Source: Amycolatopsis palatopharyngis (GTDB lineage: Bacteria; Actinomycetota; Actinomycetes; Mycobacteriales; Pseudonocardiaceae). Taken from it: a stretch of DNA of 64,000 nucleotides. The translations under genes and the position numbers were made by a program. How positions within the stretch are numbered: position 1 is the stretch's first letter; each line of letters begins with the position of its first letter. The notes under the pieces were generated by a model. It worked only from the letters and a program-made list of their open reading frames with translations. It was not told the origin of the DNA and searched no databases. The stretch lies in the NCBI RefSeq assembly GCF_003385185.1, contig NZ_PQHZ01000002.1, positions 124,001 through 188,000 of the forward strand, written 5' to 3'. This document shows positions 11,187 through 18,263 of the stretch, piece after piece.

Positions 11187-11960
11187 TCAGCCCGCGGCCA
11201 CGGGGTTCGACAGTGTGCCGATGCCCTCGACAGTGATCGACACCTGCTGTCCCGCCGTCATCGGACCGACGCCCTCCGGGGTGCCGGTGATGATGACATC
11301 GCCCGGCAGCAGGGTCATCACCGAGGACACGAACTCGATCAGGTCCGGAATCTTGTGCACCAGAGCCGAGGTGCGCGAATCCTGCCGGACCTCACCGTCC
11401 AGTTCGGTGCGCAGCGCGAGGTCACTGGGGTCCAATGAGGTCTCGATCCACGGACCGAGCGGGCAGAAGGTGTCGTACCCCTTGGCCCTGCCCCACTGCC
11501 CGTCGGACTTCTGCTGATCGCGCGCGCTGACGTCGTTGGCGATGGTGTAACCGAGGATCGCCGCACTCGCGCGGGCCGCGGGCACGTTCTTCACCGGCTG
11601 TCCGATGACGATGGCGAGCTCGCCCTCGAAGTCCACTCGGGACGAACTCGGCGGAAGCTTGATGGCGGCGTTGGGGCCGATGACGCTCGTGGACGGCTTG
11701 ATGAAGATCATCGGTTCGGCCGGCACCTCGTTGCCGAACTCACCCGCGTGCGCGGCGTAGTTGCGCCCGACAGCGATGATCTTCGAAGGCAGGATGGGTG
11801 CGAGCAGCCGGACATCGGCCAGCGGCCAGCGGCGACCGGTGAAGTTGGGCTGACCGAACGGGTGTTCGGCGATCTCCAGAACCTGGGCGTCCGCGTCATC
11901 CCCCTCGATGGCGGCGAAAGCGACGCCACCGGCCGGATGAGCAATTCGAGCAAGTCGCAT
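11187..11960 (-). CDS. Fumarylacetoacetate hydrolase family protein, left-arm copy
   Basis: Identical mirror copy of the gene at 17487-18260. It converges on the monooxygenase with only 3 bp between the stops. Confidence 0.9.
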   Translation of the reverse strand: MRLARIAHPAGGVAFAAIEGDDADAQVLEIAEHPFGQPNFTGRRWPLADVRLLAPILPSKIIAVGRNYAAHAGEFGNEVPAEPMIFIKPSTSVIGPNAAIKLPPSSSRVDFEGELAIVIGQPVKNVPAARASAAILGYTIANDVSARDQQKSDGQWGRAKGYDTFCPLGPWIETSLDPSDLALRTELDGEVRQDSRTSALVHKIPDLIEFVSSVMTLLPGDVIITGTPEGVGPMTAGQQVSITVEGIGTLSNPVAAG

Positions 11961-12000
11961 GACCACACCCTACGGTAAGCAACCCCAGTCACCCCCAACC

Positions 12001-12020
12001 GCACTTTCCCGGGAAAGCGC
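12001..12020. repeat. Degenerate copy of the 26-bp palindromic repeat, left copy
   Basis: GCACTTTCCCGGGAAAGCGC is one mismatch from perfect symmetry. It lies in the intergenic region between the FAH and DUF998 genes, 41 bp from a perfect copy. Mirror of 17427-17446. Confidence 0.8.
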
Positions 12021-12061
12021 GCTGGGACAAGCCCGGCTACCTCGACAGCGACGTCCGCCGC

Positions 12062-12087
12062 CTCGCACTTTCCCGGGAAAGTGCGAG
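12062..12087. repeat. 26-bp palindromic repeat, left copy
   Basis: Perfect palindrome with half-site CTCGCACTTTCCC followed directly by its complement. The same element occurs at 14711, 36644 and, trimmed, at 52084. Mirror of 17360-17385. Confidence 0.9.
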
Positions 12088-12193
12088 GGGCGGAACGGGG
12101 GTAAACCCTGAGGAGCGGGTAGGGACAACACCAGGAAGGAATCGGGAGGATGCCCGATGGTTTCGTGGCCTCCCGCGGACCAACGTTGTCCAC

Positions 12194-13315
12194 ATGGCGA
12201 ATGTCGCGATTGCACCAGCCGGGCCGAAGAGTTCTGGGCCGGAGATCTCCGTCCTCCAGTTGGCTTCGAGCCTCGGAATCGGCGGCGCCGCACTGGCCAT
12301 GCTGACGATGGCCCTCCTGCACCTCGGCGGAAGCGGCCGGATCGACCCGATGTCCACAACGCTGTCCGACTACATCTTCCTGGACGGGGTGGGCTGGCTG
12401 TTCAACGCCAGTGTGCTGAGTATCGCCGTCGCGGGCATCGGGATCATCCTCGGACTCCACGTGACCGGCCGGGCGCGGGATCCACTGCTACTGGGGACAC
12501 TGTGGCTGGCAGTCGCCGGTTCGGTGCTGGTGGCCGCGTTTCCCACCGACCCCGGCGAGTCGGTTTCGCTGTCCGCGCAGATTCACCGTTACGCCGCTGG
12601 GGTCGTCTTCTTCTGCCTGCCGATCGCCGCGGCGCTAATGGCGTCCCGGCTGGGTCGCGATGGCGGATCAGCGGGACAACGCGGGCGCCTGCTGGGCGGC
12701 ATCGCCTGCACCTGCCTGGCGCTCGCGGTGTTCCTCACGAGCCAGTCGGCAGCCGCCCCTGCGGATCTGTACGCCACTCTCGGTCTGTGGCAACGGGTGT
12801 TGTTCATGACCGAGTTGCTCCTGCTGGTACAGCTCACATCGCTCACCACCCGGCTGTCCCCGGGCCGCGACTCACGCGCGCAGACTCTTGTGCACCAGCG
12901 CATCGCACAGCGCGAGCCAGCTCGCCTCGACGATGTTCTCGTGCACGCCGACGGTCGTCCACTCACCCCGGCCGTCCGAGGACTCGACGAGCACCCTGGT
13001 GACCGCGTCGGTACCGGGATGCCCCGGCAGGATCCGCACCTTGTAGTCAGCCAGTTCCACACTGTCCAACCAGGACAGATGCGGCGCGAGCGCCTCGCGC
13101 AGGGCCGCGTCGAGCGCGTGCACAGGACCGTTTCCCTCCGCGGTGGCGATCACGCGGTGCCCGGCGACGTGCACCTTGACGGTGGCCTCCGAACTCACCT
13201 CGCCGTCGGCGCGATGGTCGAGCACGACACGGTAGGACTCGAGCACGAACGGCGGCTCGTCGAGAACGTCTCGCTGCGGTCCGTCGATCTCCCTGCGCAG
13301 CAACAGTTCCAGTGA
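12194..13315 (+). CDS. DUF998-type membrane protein overlapping cimA antisense, left-arm copy
   Basis: Identical mirror copy of the gene at 16132-17253. The frame has no stop until 13315, so its last 444 bp are antisense to the 3' end of cimA. The conserved membrane part ends near residue 225. Confidence 0.65.
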   Translation: MANVAIAPAGPKSSGPEISVLQLASSLGIGGAALAMLTMALLHLGGSGRIDPMSTTLSDYIFLDGVGWLFNASVLSIAVAGIGIILGLHVTGRARDPLLLGTLWLAVAGSVLVAAFPTDPGESVSLSAQIHRYAAGVVFFCLPIAAALMASRLGRDGGSAGQRGRLLGGIACTCLALAVFLTSQSAAAPADLYATLGLWQRVLFMTELLLLVQLTSLTTRLSPGRDSRAQTLVHQRIAQREPARLDDVLVHADGRPLTPAVRGLDEHPGDRVGTGMPRQDPHLVVSQFHTVQPGQMRRERLAQGRVERVHRTVSLRGGDHAVPGDVHLDGGLRTHLAVGAMVEHDTVGLEHERRLVENVSLRSVDLPAQQQFQ

Positions 13316-14488
13316 GGCATCGGCGGCCTCGAAGGACCAGCCCTGCGCCTCGAGGCTCTTTACCTTGCGCACTGCGCTGGTCAATGCGTCGGGTTGGCCG
13401 GCGAGGTCAACCCCGAGCTCACGTCCCTTGAGCTCGAGGCTGGCCCTGCCGGCCATTTCGGTGACCAGTACCCGCATGTCATTGCCGACAGAAGCTGGAT
13501 CGATGTGGTTGTACAACAACGGATCCACCTTGATCGCGCTCGCGTGCAGCCCCGCCTTGTGAGCGAAGGCCGAATGCCCGACATAAGCCTGGTGGGTGTC
13601 GGGTGCGATATTCGCGATTTCGGCAAGGGCATGGGAGACGCGGGTGAGCTCGGCCGCGCCCCCTGTGGGGAGCACCTCCATGCCGAGCTTGGCCACCAGG
13701 TTTCCCGTTACGGCGAAGAGGTCGGCATTACCTGCCCGCTCGCCGTAACCGTTCGCGGTGCACTGCACATGCGTGGCACCGGCCTGCACAGCGGCGACAC
13801 TGTTGGCCACCGCGCAGGACGTGTCGTCCTGACAGTGAATGCCCAGCCGCAGCCCCGTGCGCTCGGCCACCTCCCGCACGGTGTCGGCGAGCTGCAGGGG
13901 CAGCTGCCCGCCGTTGGTGTCGCACAGCACCACCACGTCGGCCCCGGCCTCGCCACCGGCCTCCAGCACACGCAGTGCCGTGTCCGGATCGAAGGCGTAG
14001 CCGTCGAAGAAGTGTTCCGCGTCAAGAAAGACCCGCCTGCCCTCGCCGACGAGAAAGGCCACTGTGTCCCGCACCATGGCGCAGGCTTCGTCCACGTCCA
14101 CCCGTAGCGCACGCTCGATATGCCTGCGGTCCGATTTGGCCACGAGCGTCACGACCGGCGCGAGCGAGTCGAGCAGCCCGCGTACCTGCGAGTCCTCGGC
14201 GGCGCTGGTGCCCGCCTTCCTCGTCGATCCGAACGCGACCAATGCCGCGTGTTTCAGTGCCAGCTCTCCCCGAGCCGCCCGCGCGAAGAACTCGGTGTCC
14301 TTCGGCATCGCCCCGGGCCAGCCGCCCTCGATGAATCCCACTCCGAGCTCGTCCAGCAACCGTGCCACCGCGAGCTTGTCGGTGACCGAGTAGGAAATGC
14401 CCTCACGCTGCGCACCATCGCGCAGTGTCGTGTCGTAGAGGTGGAAATCATCGCCGAGTGGGGTGTCGGCCGGTTCCGTGCGAGTCAC
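12872..14488 (-). CDS. cimA: Citramalate synthase, left-arm copy
   Basis: Identical mirror copy of cimA at 14959-16575, with the same start choice (GTG preceded by AGGAG) and the same upstream leader and terminator. Confidence 0.9.
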   Translation of the reverse strand: MTRTEPADTPLGDDFHLYDTTLRDGAQREGISYSVTDKLAVARLLDELGVGFIEGGWPGAMPKDTEFFARAARGELALKHAALVAFGSTRKAGTSAAEDSQVRGLLDSLAPVVTLVAKSDRRHIERALRVDVDEACAMVRDTVAFLVGEGRRVFLDAEHFFDGYAFDPDTALRVLEAGGEAGADVVVLCDTNGGQLPLQLADTVREVAERTGLRLGIHCQDDTSCAVANSVAAVQAGATHVQCTANGYGERAGNADLFAVTGNLVAKLGMEVLPTGGAAELTRVSHALAEIANIAPDTHQAYVGHSAFAHKAGLHASAIKVDPLLYNHIDPASVGNDMRVLVTEMAGRASLELKGRELGVDLAGQPDALTSAVRKVKSLEAQGWSFEAADASLELLLRREIDGPQRDVLDEPPFVLESYRVVLDHRADGEVSSEATVKVHVAGHRVIATAEGNGPVHALDAALREALAPHLSWLDSVELADYKVRILPGHPGTDAVTRVLVESSDGRGEWTTVGVHENIVEASWLALCDALVHKSLRA

Positions 14489-14543
14489 GGTCACTCCTGT
14501 GTCTTGGAAAAGACGTCTCTGAAAAGAGCTGTACCAAACAAAA

Positions 14544-14569
14544 AGACCCCCCGCGGATGCGAGAGGTCT
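14544..14569 (-). terminator. Attenuator terminator of cimA, left copy
   Basis: Mirror of 14878-14903: 11-bp stem with a 4-nt loop followed on the minus strand by a run of T. Confidence 0.8.
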
Positions 14570-14592
14570 GCGCGCCGGGTGCTCGATGAGCT

Positions 14593-14637
14593 CTATCCGG
14601 CGCGCCTGCCGATAATGATCACGGCACGAGAAGTCAT
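14593..14637 (-). CDS. cimA leader peptide, left copy
   Basis: Mirror of 14810-14854; encodes MTSRAVIIIGRRAG with consecutive Val-Ile-Ile-Ile codons upstream of the attenuator terminator. Confidence 0.65.
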   Translation of the reverse strand: MTSRAVIIIGRRAG

Positions 14638-14710
14638 GCCAGCCATCATGCCACAACGCCGCCCGACTTCCAAAGCCTGGGCGGGTTCTCCCACCATCTG
14701 GTCAAGTCCC

Positions 14711-14736
14711 CTCGCACTTTCCCGGGAAAGTGCGAG
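14711..14736. repeat. 26-bp palindromic repeat at the exact centre of the inverted duplication
   Basis: Half-site CTCGCACTTTCCC followed directly by its complement. The axis, between 14723 and 14724, is the axis of the whole 29.4-kb palindrome. The flanks on both sides are mirror images, unlike the other copies of this element, whose flanks are unrelated. Confidence 0.95.
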
Positions 14737-14773
14737 GGGACTTGACCAGATGGTGGGAGAACCCGCCCAGGCT

Positions 14774-14802
14774 TTGGAAGTCGGGCGGCGTTGTGGCATG
14801 AT
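14774..14802 (+). promoter_or_regulatory. Candidate promoter of cimA leader transcript
   Basis: TTGGAA (14774-14779), a 17-nt spacer and CATGAT (14797-14802) fit a weak primary sigma-factor promoter. The predicted start of transcription falls at about 14809, next to the leader ATG at 14810, so the leader mRNA would be leaderless. A mirror copy exists on the minus strand at 14645-14673. Inferred from pattern only. Confidence 0.45.
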
Positions 14803-14809
14803 GGCTGGC

Positions 14810-14854
14810 ATGACTTCTCGTGCCGTGATCATTATCGGCAGGCGCGCCGGATAG
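14810..14854 (+). CDS. Leader peptide with Val-Ile-Ile-Ile run upstream of citramalate synthase
   Basis: Short frame ATG to TAG encoding MTSRAVIIIGRRAG. The run GTG-ATC-ATT-ATC lies just before a GC-rich stem and a terminator, the layout of amino-acid attenuators. Isoleucine is the end product of the citramalate route, so a ribosome stalled at the Ile codons for lack of charged tRNA-Ile would sense the right product. A start nine bases upstream (MAG added) is possible, but the promoter position favours 14810. Confidence 0.68.
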   Translation: MTSRAVIIIGRRAG

Positions 14855-14877
14855 AGCTCATCGAGCACCCGGCGCGC
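14842..14877 (+). promoter_or_regulatory. Pause/anti-antiterminator stem in the cimA leader
   Basis: GCGCGCCGG (14842-14850) is complementary to CCGGCGCGC (14869-14877). The loop contains a further GCTC/GAGC pairing. The 5' half overlaps the last leader codons, so a ribosome stalled on the Ile codons would be expected to prevent this stem. I could not identify a convincing alternative antiterminator pairing by eye. Confidence 0.55.
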
Positions 14878-14907
14878 AGACCTCTCGCATCCGCGGGGGG
14901 TCTTTTT
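14878..14907 (+). terminator. Intrinsic terminator (attenuator) ahead of cimA
   Basis: AGACCTCTCGC (14878-14888) pairs with GCGGGGGGTCT (14893-14903) over 11 bp, two of them G-U, closed by ATCC. A five-T run follows (14903-14907). It lies 50 bp before the cimA start, inside its transcript, so it must be conditional. Confidence 0.85.
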
Positions 14908-14958
14908 GTTTGGTACAGCTCTTTTCAGAGACGTCTTTTCCAAGACACAGGAGTGACC

Positions 14959-16575
14959 GTGACTCGCACGGAACCGGCCGACACCCCACTCGGCGATGAT
15001 TTCCACCTCTACGACACGACACTGCGCGATGGTGCGCAGCGTGAGGGCATTTCCTACTCGGTCACCGACAAGCTCGCGGTGGCACGGTTGCTGGACGAGC
15101 TCGGAGTGGGATTCATCGAGGGCGGCTGGCCCGGGGCGATGCCGAAGGACACCGAGTTCTTCGCGCGGGCGGCTCGGGGAGAGCTGGCACTGAAACACGC
15201 GGCATTGGTCGCGTTCGGATCGACGAGGAAGGCGGGCACCAGCGCCGCCGAGGACTCGCAGGTACGCGGGCTGCTCGACTCGCTCGCGCCGGTCGTGACG
15301 CTCGTGGCCAAATCGGACCGCAGGCATATCGAGCGTGCGCTACGGGTGGACGTGGACGAAGCCTGCGCCATGGTGCGGGACACAGTGGCCTTTCTCGTCG
15401 GCGAGGGCAGGCGGGTCTTTCTTGACGCGGAACACTTCTTCGACGGCTACGCCTTCGATCCGGACACGGCACTGCGTGTGCTGGAGGCCGGTGGCGAGGC
15501 CGGGGCCGACGTGGTGGTGCTGTGCGACACCAACGGCGGGCAGCTGCCCCTGCAGCTCGCCGACACCGTGCGGGAGGTGGCCGAGCGCACGGGGCTGCGG
15601 CTGGGCATTCACTGTCAGGACGACACGTCCTGCGCGGTGGCCAACAGTGTCGCCGCTGTGCAGGCCGGTGCCACGCATGTGCAGTGCACCGCGAACGGTT
15701 ACGGCGAGCGGGCAGGTAATGCCGACCTCTTCGCCGTAACGGGAAACCTGGTGGCCAAGCTCGGCATGGAGGTGCTCCCCACAGGGGGCGCGGCCGAGCT
15801 CACCCGCGTCTCCCATGCCCTTGCCGAAATCGCGAATATCGCACCCGACACCCACCAGGCTTATGTCGGGCATTCGGCCTTCGCTCACAAGGCGGGGCTG
15901 CACGCGAGCGCGATCAAGGTGGATCCGTTGTTGTACAACCACATCGATCCAGCTTCTGTCGGCAATGACATGCGGGTACTGGTCACCGAAATGGCCGGCA
16001 GGGCCAGCCTCGAGCTCAAGGGACGTGAGCTCGGGGTTGACCTCGCCGGCCAACCCGACGCATTGACCAGCGCAGTGCGCAAGGTAAAGAGCCTCGAGGC
16101 GCAGGGCTGGTCCTTCGAGGCCGCCGATGCCTCACTGGAACTGTTGCTGCGCAGGGAGATCGACGGACCGCAGCGAGACGTTCTCGACGAGCCGCCGTTC
16201 GTGCTCGAGTCCTACCGTGTCGTGCTCGACCATCGCGCCGACGGCGAGGTGAGTTCGGAGGCCACCGTCAAGGTGCACGTCGCCGGGCACCGCGTGATCG
16301 CCACCGCGGAGGGAAACGGTCCTGTGCACGCGCTCGACGCGGCCCTGCGCGAGGCGCTCGCGCCGCATCTGTCCTGGTTGGACAGTGTGGAACTGGCTGA
16401 CTACAAGGTGCGGATCCTGCCGGGGCATCCCGGTACCGACGCGGTCACCAGGGTGCTCGTCGAGTCCTCGGACGGCCGGGGTGAGTGGACGACCGTCGGC
16501 GTGCACGAGAACATCGTCGAGGCGAGCTGGCTCGCGCTGTGCGATGCGCTGGTGCACAAGAGTCTGCGCGCGTGA
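14959..16575 (+). CDS. cimA: Citramalate synthase (2-isopropylmalate synthase-like)
   Basis: Condenses acetyl-CoA and pyruvate to citramalate, the first step of a threonine-independent isoleucine route whose next steps use LeuCD, encoded in the same arm. 538 residues. An N-terminal HMGL-like TIM barrel opens with FHLYDTTLRDGAQREG. Mid-domain are GIHCQDD and ANGYGERAGNADL, and the C-terminal third resembles the LeuA allosteric dimer domain. The start is GTG with AGGAG five bases upstream; a longer frame to 14791 runs through the leader and terminator and is rejected. The usual HxHxD-type metal motif reads HCQDD, so the second His is Gln. The family member could also be annotated as 2-isopropylmalate/homocitrate synthase family protein; the leader with Ile codons supports citramalate. 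Confidence 0.88.
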   Translation: MTRTEPADTPLGDDFHLYDTTLRDGAQREGISYSVTDKLAVARLLDELGVGFIEGGWPGAMPKDTEFFARAARGELALKHAALVAFGSTRKAGTSAAEDSQVRGLLDSLAPVVTLVAKSDRRHIERALRVDVDEACAMVRDTVAFLVGEGRRVFLDAEHFFDGYAFDPDTALRVLEAGGEAGADVVVLCDTNGGQLPLQLADTVREVAERTGLRLGIHCQDDTSCAVANSVAAVQAGATHVQCTANGYGERAGNADLFAVTGNLVAKLGMEVLPTGGAAELTRVSHALAEIANIAPDTHQAYVGHSAFAHKAGLHASAIKVDPLLYNHIDPASVGNDMRVLVTEMAGRASLELKGRELGVDLAGQPDALTSAVRKVKSLEAQGWSFEAADASLELLLRREIDGPQRDVLDEPPFVLESYRVVLDHRADGEVSSEATVKVHVAGHRVIATAEGNGPVHALDAALREALAPHLSWLDSVELADYKVRILPGHPGTDAVTRVLVESSDGRGEWTTVGVHENIVEASWLALCDALVHKSLRA

Positions 16576-17253
16576 GTCGCGGCCCGGGGACAGCCGGGTG
16601 GTGAGCGATGTGAGCTGTACCAGCAGGAGCAACTCGGTCATGAACAACACCCGTTGCCACAGACCGAGAGTGGCGTACAGATCCGCAGGGGCGGCTGCCG
16701 ACTGGCTCGTGAGGAACACCGCGAGCGCCAGGCAGGTGCAGGCGATGCCGCCCAGCAGGCGCCCGCGTTGTCCCGCTGATCCGCCATCGCGACCCAGCCG
16801 GGACGCCATTAGCGCCGCGGCGATCGGCAGGCAGAAGAAGACGACCCCAGCGGCGTAACGGTGAATCTGCGCGGACAGCGAAACCGACTCGCCGGGGTCG
16901 GTGGGAAACGCGGCCACCAGCACCGAACCGGCGACTGCCAGCCACAGTGTCCCCAGTAGCAGTGGATCCCGCGCCCGGCCGGTCACGTGGAGTCCGAGGA
17001 TGATCCCGATGCCCGCGACGGCGATACTCAGCACACTGGCGTTGAACAGCCAGCCCACCCCGTCCAGGAAGATGTAGTCGGACAGCGTTGTGGACATCGG
17101 GTCGATCCGGCCGCTTCCGCCGAGGTGCAGGAGGGCCATCGTCAGCATGGCCAGTGCGGCGCCGCCGATTCCGAGGCTCGAAGCCAACTGGAGGACGGAG
17201 ATCTCCGGCCCAGAACTCTTCGGCCCGGCTGGTGCAATCGCGACATTCGCCAT
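16132..17253 (-). CDS. DUF998-type integral membrane protein, C-terminus antisense to cimA
   Basis: 373-residue frame. The first about 225 residues hold roughly six hydrophobic segments with the short GRIDPMSTTLSDY and FPTDP loops typical of DUF998 membrane proteins, which have no assigned function. After LTTRLSPGRD the frame becomes low-complexity and charged and runs 444 bp into the antisense of cimA, where nothing resembles a domain. Either the natural stop has been lost or the real protein is shorter through an unseen frameshift. No good ribosome binding site precedes the ATG at 17253. It converges on cimA. Confidence 0.65.
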   Translation of the reverse strand: MANVAIAPAGPKSSGPEISVLQLASSLGIGGAALAMLTMALLHLGGSGRIDPMSTTLSDYIFLDGVGWLFNASVLSIAVAGIGIILGLHVTGRARDPLLLGTLWLAVAGSVLVAAFPTDPGESVSLSAQIHRYAAGVVFFCLPIAAALMASRLGRDGGSAGQRGRLLGGIACTCLALAVFLTSQSAAAPADLYATLGLWQRVLFMTELLLLVQLTSLTTRLSPGRDSRAQTLVHQRIAQREPARLDDVLVHADGRPLTPAVRGLDEHPGDRVGTGMPRQDPHLVVSQFHTVQPGQMRRERLAQGRVERVHRTVSLRGGDHAVPGDVHLDGGLRTHLAVGAMVEHDTVGLEHERRLVENVSLRSVDLPAQQQFQ

Positions 17254-17359
17254 GTGGACAACGTTGGTCCGCGGGAGGCCACGAAACCATCGGGCATCCT
17301 CCCGATTCCTTCCTGGTGTTGTCCCTACCCGCTCCTCAGGGTTTACCCCCGTTCCGCCC

Positions 17360-17385
17360 CTCGCACTTTCCCGGGAAAGTGCGAG
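17360..17385. repeat. 26-bp palindromic repeat
   Basis: Perfect palindrome with half-site CTCGCACTTTCCC, in the intergenic region between the divergent DUF998 and FAH genes. Confidence 0.9.
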
Positions 17386-17426
17386 GCGGCGGACGTCGCT
17401 GTCGAGGTAGCCGGGCTTGTCCCAGC

Positions 17427-17446
17427 GCGCTTTCCCGGGAAAGTGC
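17427..17446. repeat. Degenerate copy of the palindromic repeat
   Basis: Core GCGCTTTCCCGGGAAAGTGC with one symmetry-breaking base, 40 bp upstream of the FAH gene start. Confidence 0.8.
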
Positions 17447-17486
17447 GGTTGGGGGTGACTGGGGTTGCTTACCGTAGGGTGTGGTC

Positions 17487-18260
17487 ATGCGACTTGCTCG
17501 AATTGCTCATCCGGCCGGTGGCGTCGCTTTCGCCGCCATCGAGGGGGATGACGCGGACGCCCAGGTTCTGGAGATCGCCGAACACCCGTTCGGTCAGCCC
17601 AACTTCACCGGTCGCCGCTGGCCGCTGGCCGATGTCCGGCTGCTCGCACCCATCCTGCCTTCGAAGATCATCGCTGTCGGGCGCAACTACGCCGCGCACG
17701 CGGGTGAGTTCGGCAACGAGGTGCCGGCCGAACCGATGATCTTCATCAAGCCGTCCACGAGCGTCATCGGCCCCAACGCCGCCATCAAGCTTCCGCCGAG
17801 TTCGTCCCGAGTGGACTTCGAGGGCGAGCTCGCCATCGTCATCGGACAGCCGGTGAAGAACGTGCCCGCGGCCCGCGCGAGTGCGGCGATCCTCGGTTAC
17901 ACCATCGCCAACGACGTCAGCGCGCGCGATCAGCAGAAGTCCGACGGGCAGTGGGGCAGGGCCAAGGGGTACGACACCTTCTGCCCGCTCGGTCCGTGGA
18001 TCGAGACCTCATTGGACCCCAGTGACCTCGCGCTGCGCACCGAACTGGACGGTGAGGTCCGGCAGGATTCGCGCACCTCGGCTCTGGTGCACAAGATTCC
18101 GGACCTGATCGAGTTCGTGTCCTCGGTGATGACCCTGCTGCCGGGCGATGTCATCATCACCGGCACCCCGGAGGGCGTCGGTCCGATGACGGCGGGACAG
18201 CAGGTGTCGATCACTGTCGAGGGCATCGGCACACTGTCGAACCCCGTGGCCGCGGGCTGA
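17487..18260 (+). CDS. Fumarylacetoacetate hydrolase family protein
   Basis: 257 residues. The FAH fold is shown by FEGELAIVIG, the family signature GYTIANDVSARDQQ, GPWIET and LLPGDVIITGTPEGVG, which carry the acidic metal ligands. Relatives hydrolyse or isomerise acylpyruvates or 2-hydroxyhepta-2,4-diene-1,7-dioate in the cytoplasm; the actual substrate here is unknown. ATG at 17487 is chosen over the GTG two codons upstream. The gene lies upstream of gltX in the same direction, but the opposite-strand monooxygenase separates them, so no operon is implied. The same pairing with gltX is found in M. tuberculosis (Rv2993c-Rv2992c). Confidence 0.9.
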   Translation: MRLARIAHPAGGVAFAAIEGDDADAQVLEIAEHPFGQPNFTGRRWPLADVRLLAPILPSKIIAVGRNYAAHAGEFGNEVPAEPMIFIKPSTSVIGPNAAIKLPPSSSRVDFEGELAIVIGQPVKNVPAARASAAILGYTIANDVSARDQQKSDGQWGRAKGYDTFCPLGPWIETSLDPSDLALRTELDGEVRQDSRTSALVHKIPDLIEFVSSVMTLLPGDVIITGTPEGVGPMTAGQQVSITVEGIGTLSNPVAAG

Positions 18261-18263
18261 GCG

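Larger units (their letters stand above)
1..14723. repeat. Left arm of a giant perfect inverted repeat (palindrome)
   Basis: Reverse complement of 14724-29446. Base 1 pairs with base 29446, and matched gene ends always sum to 29447. Every protein translation compared between arms is identical, including non-coding landmarks such as the two tRNAs and the terminators. Identity continues to the first base of the window, so the outer end of this arm is not visible. No spacer separates the arms. No transposase or other mobile gene lies in either arm. Confidence 0.97.

Noticed and set aside
14791-14958. 56-residue N-terminal extension of citramalate synthase
   Set aside because: It would read through the leader region and terminator; a well-spaced AGGAG marks the GTG at 14959.
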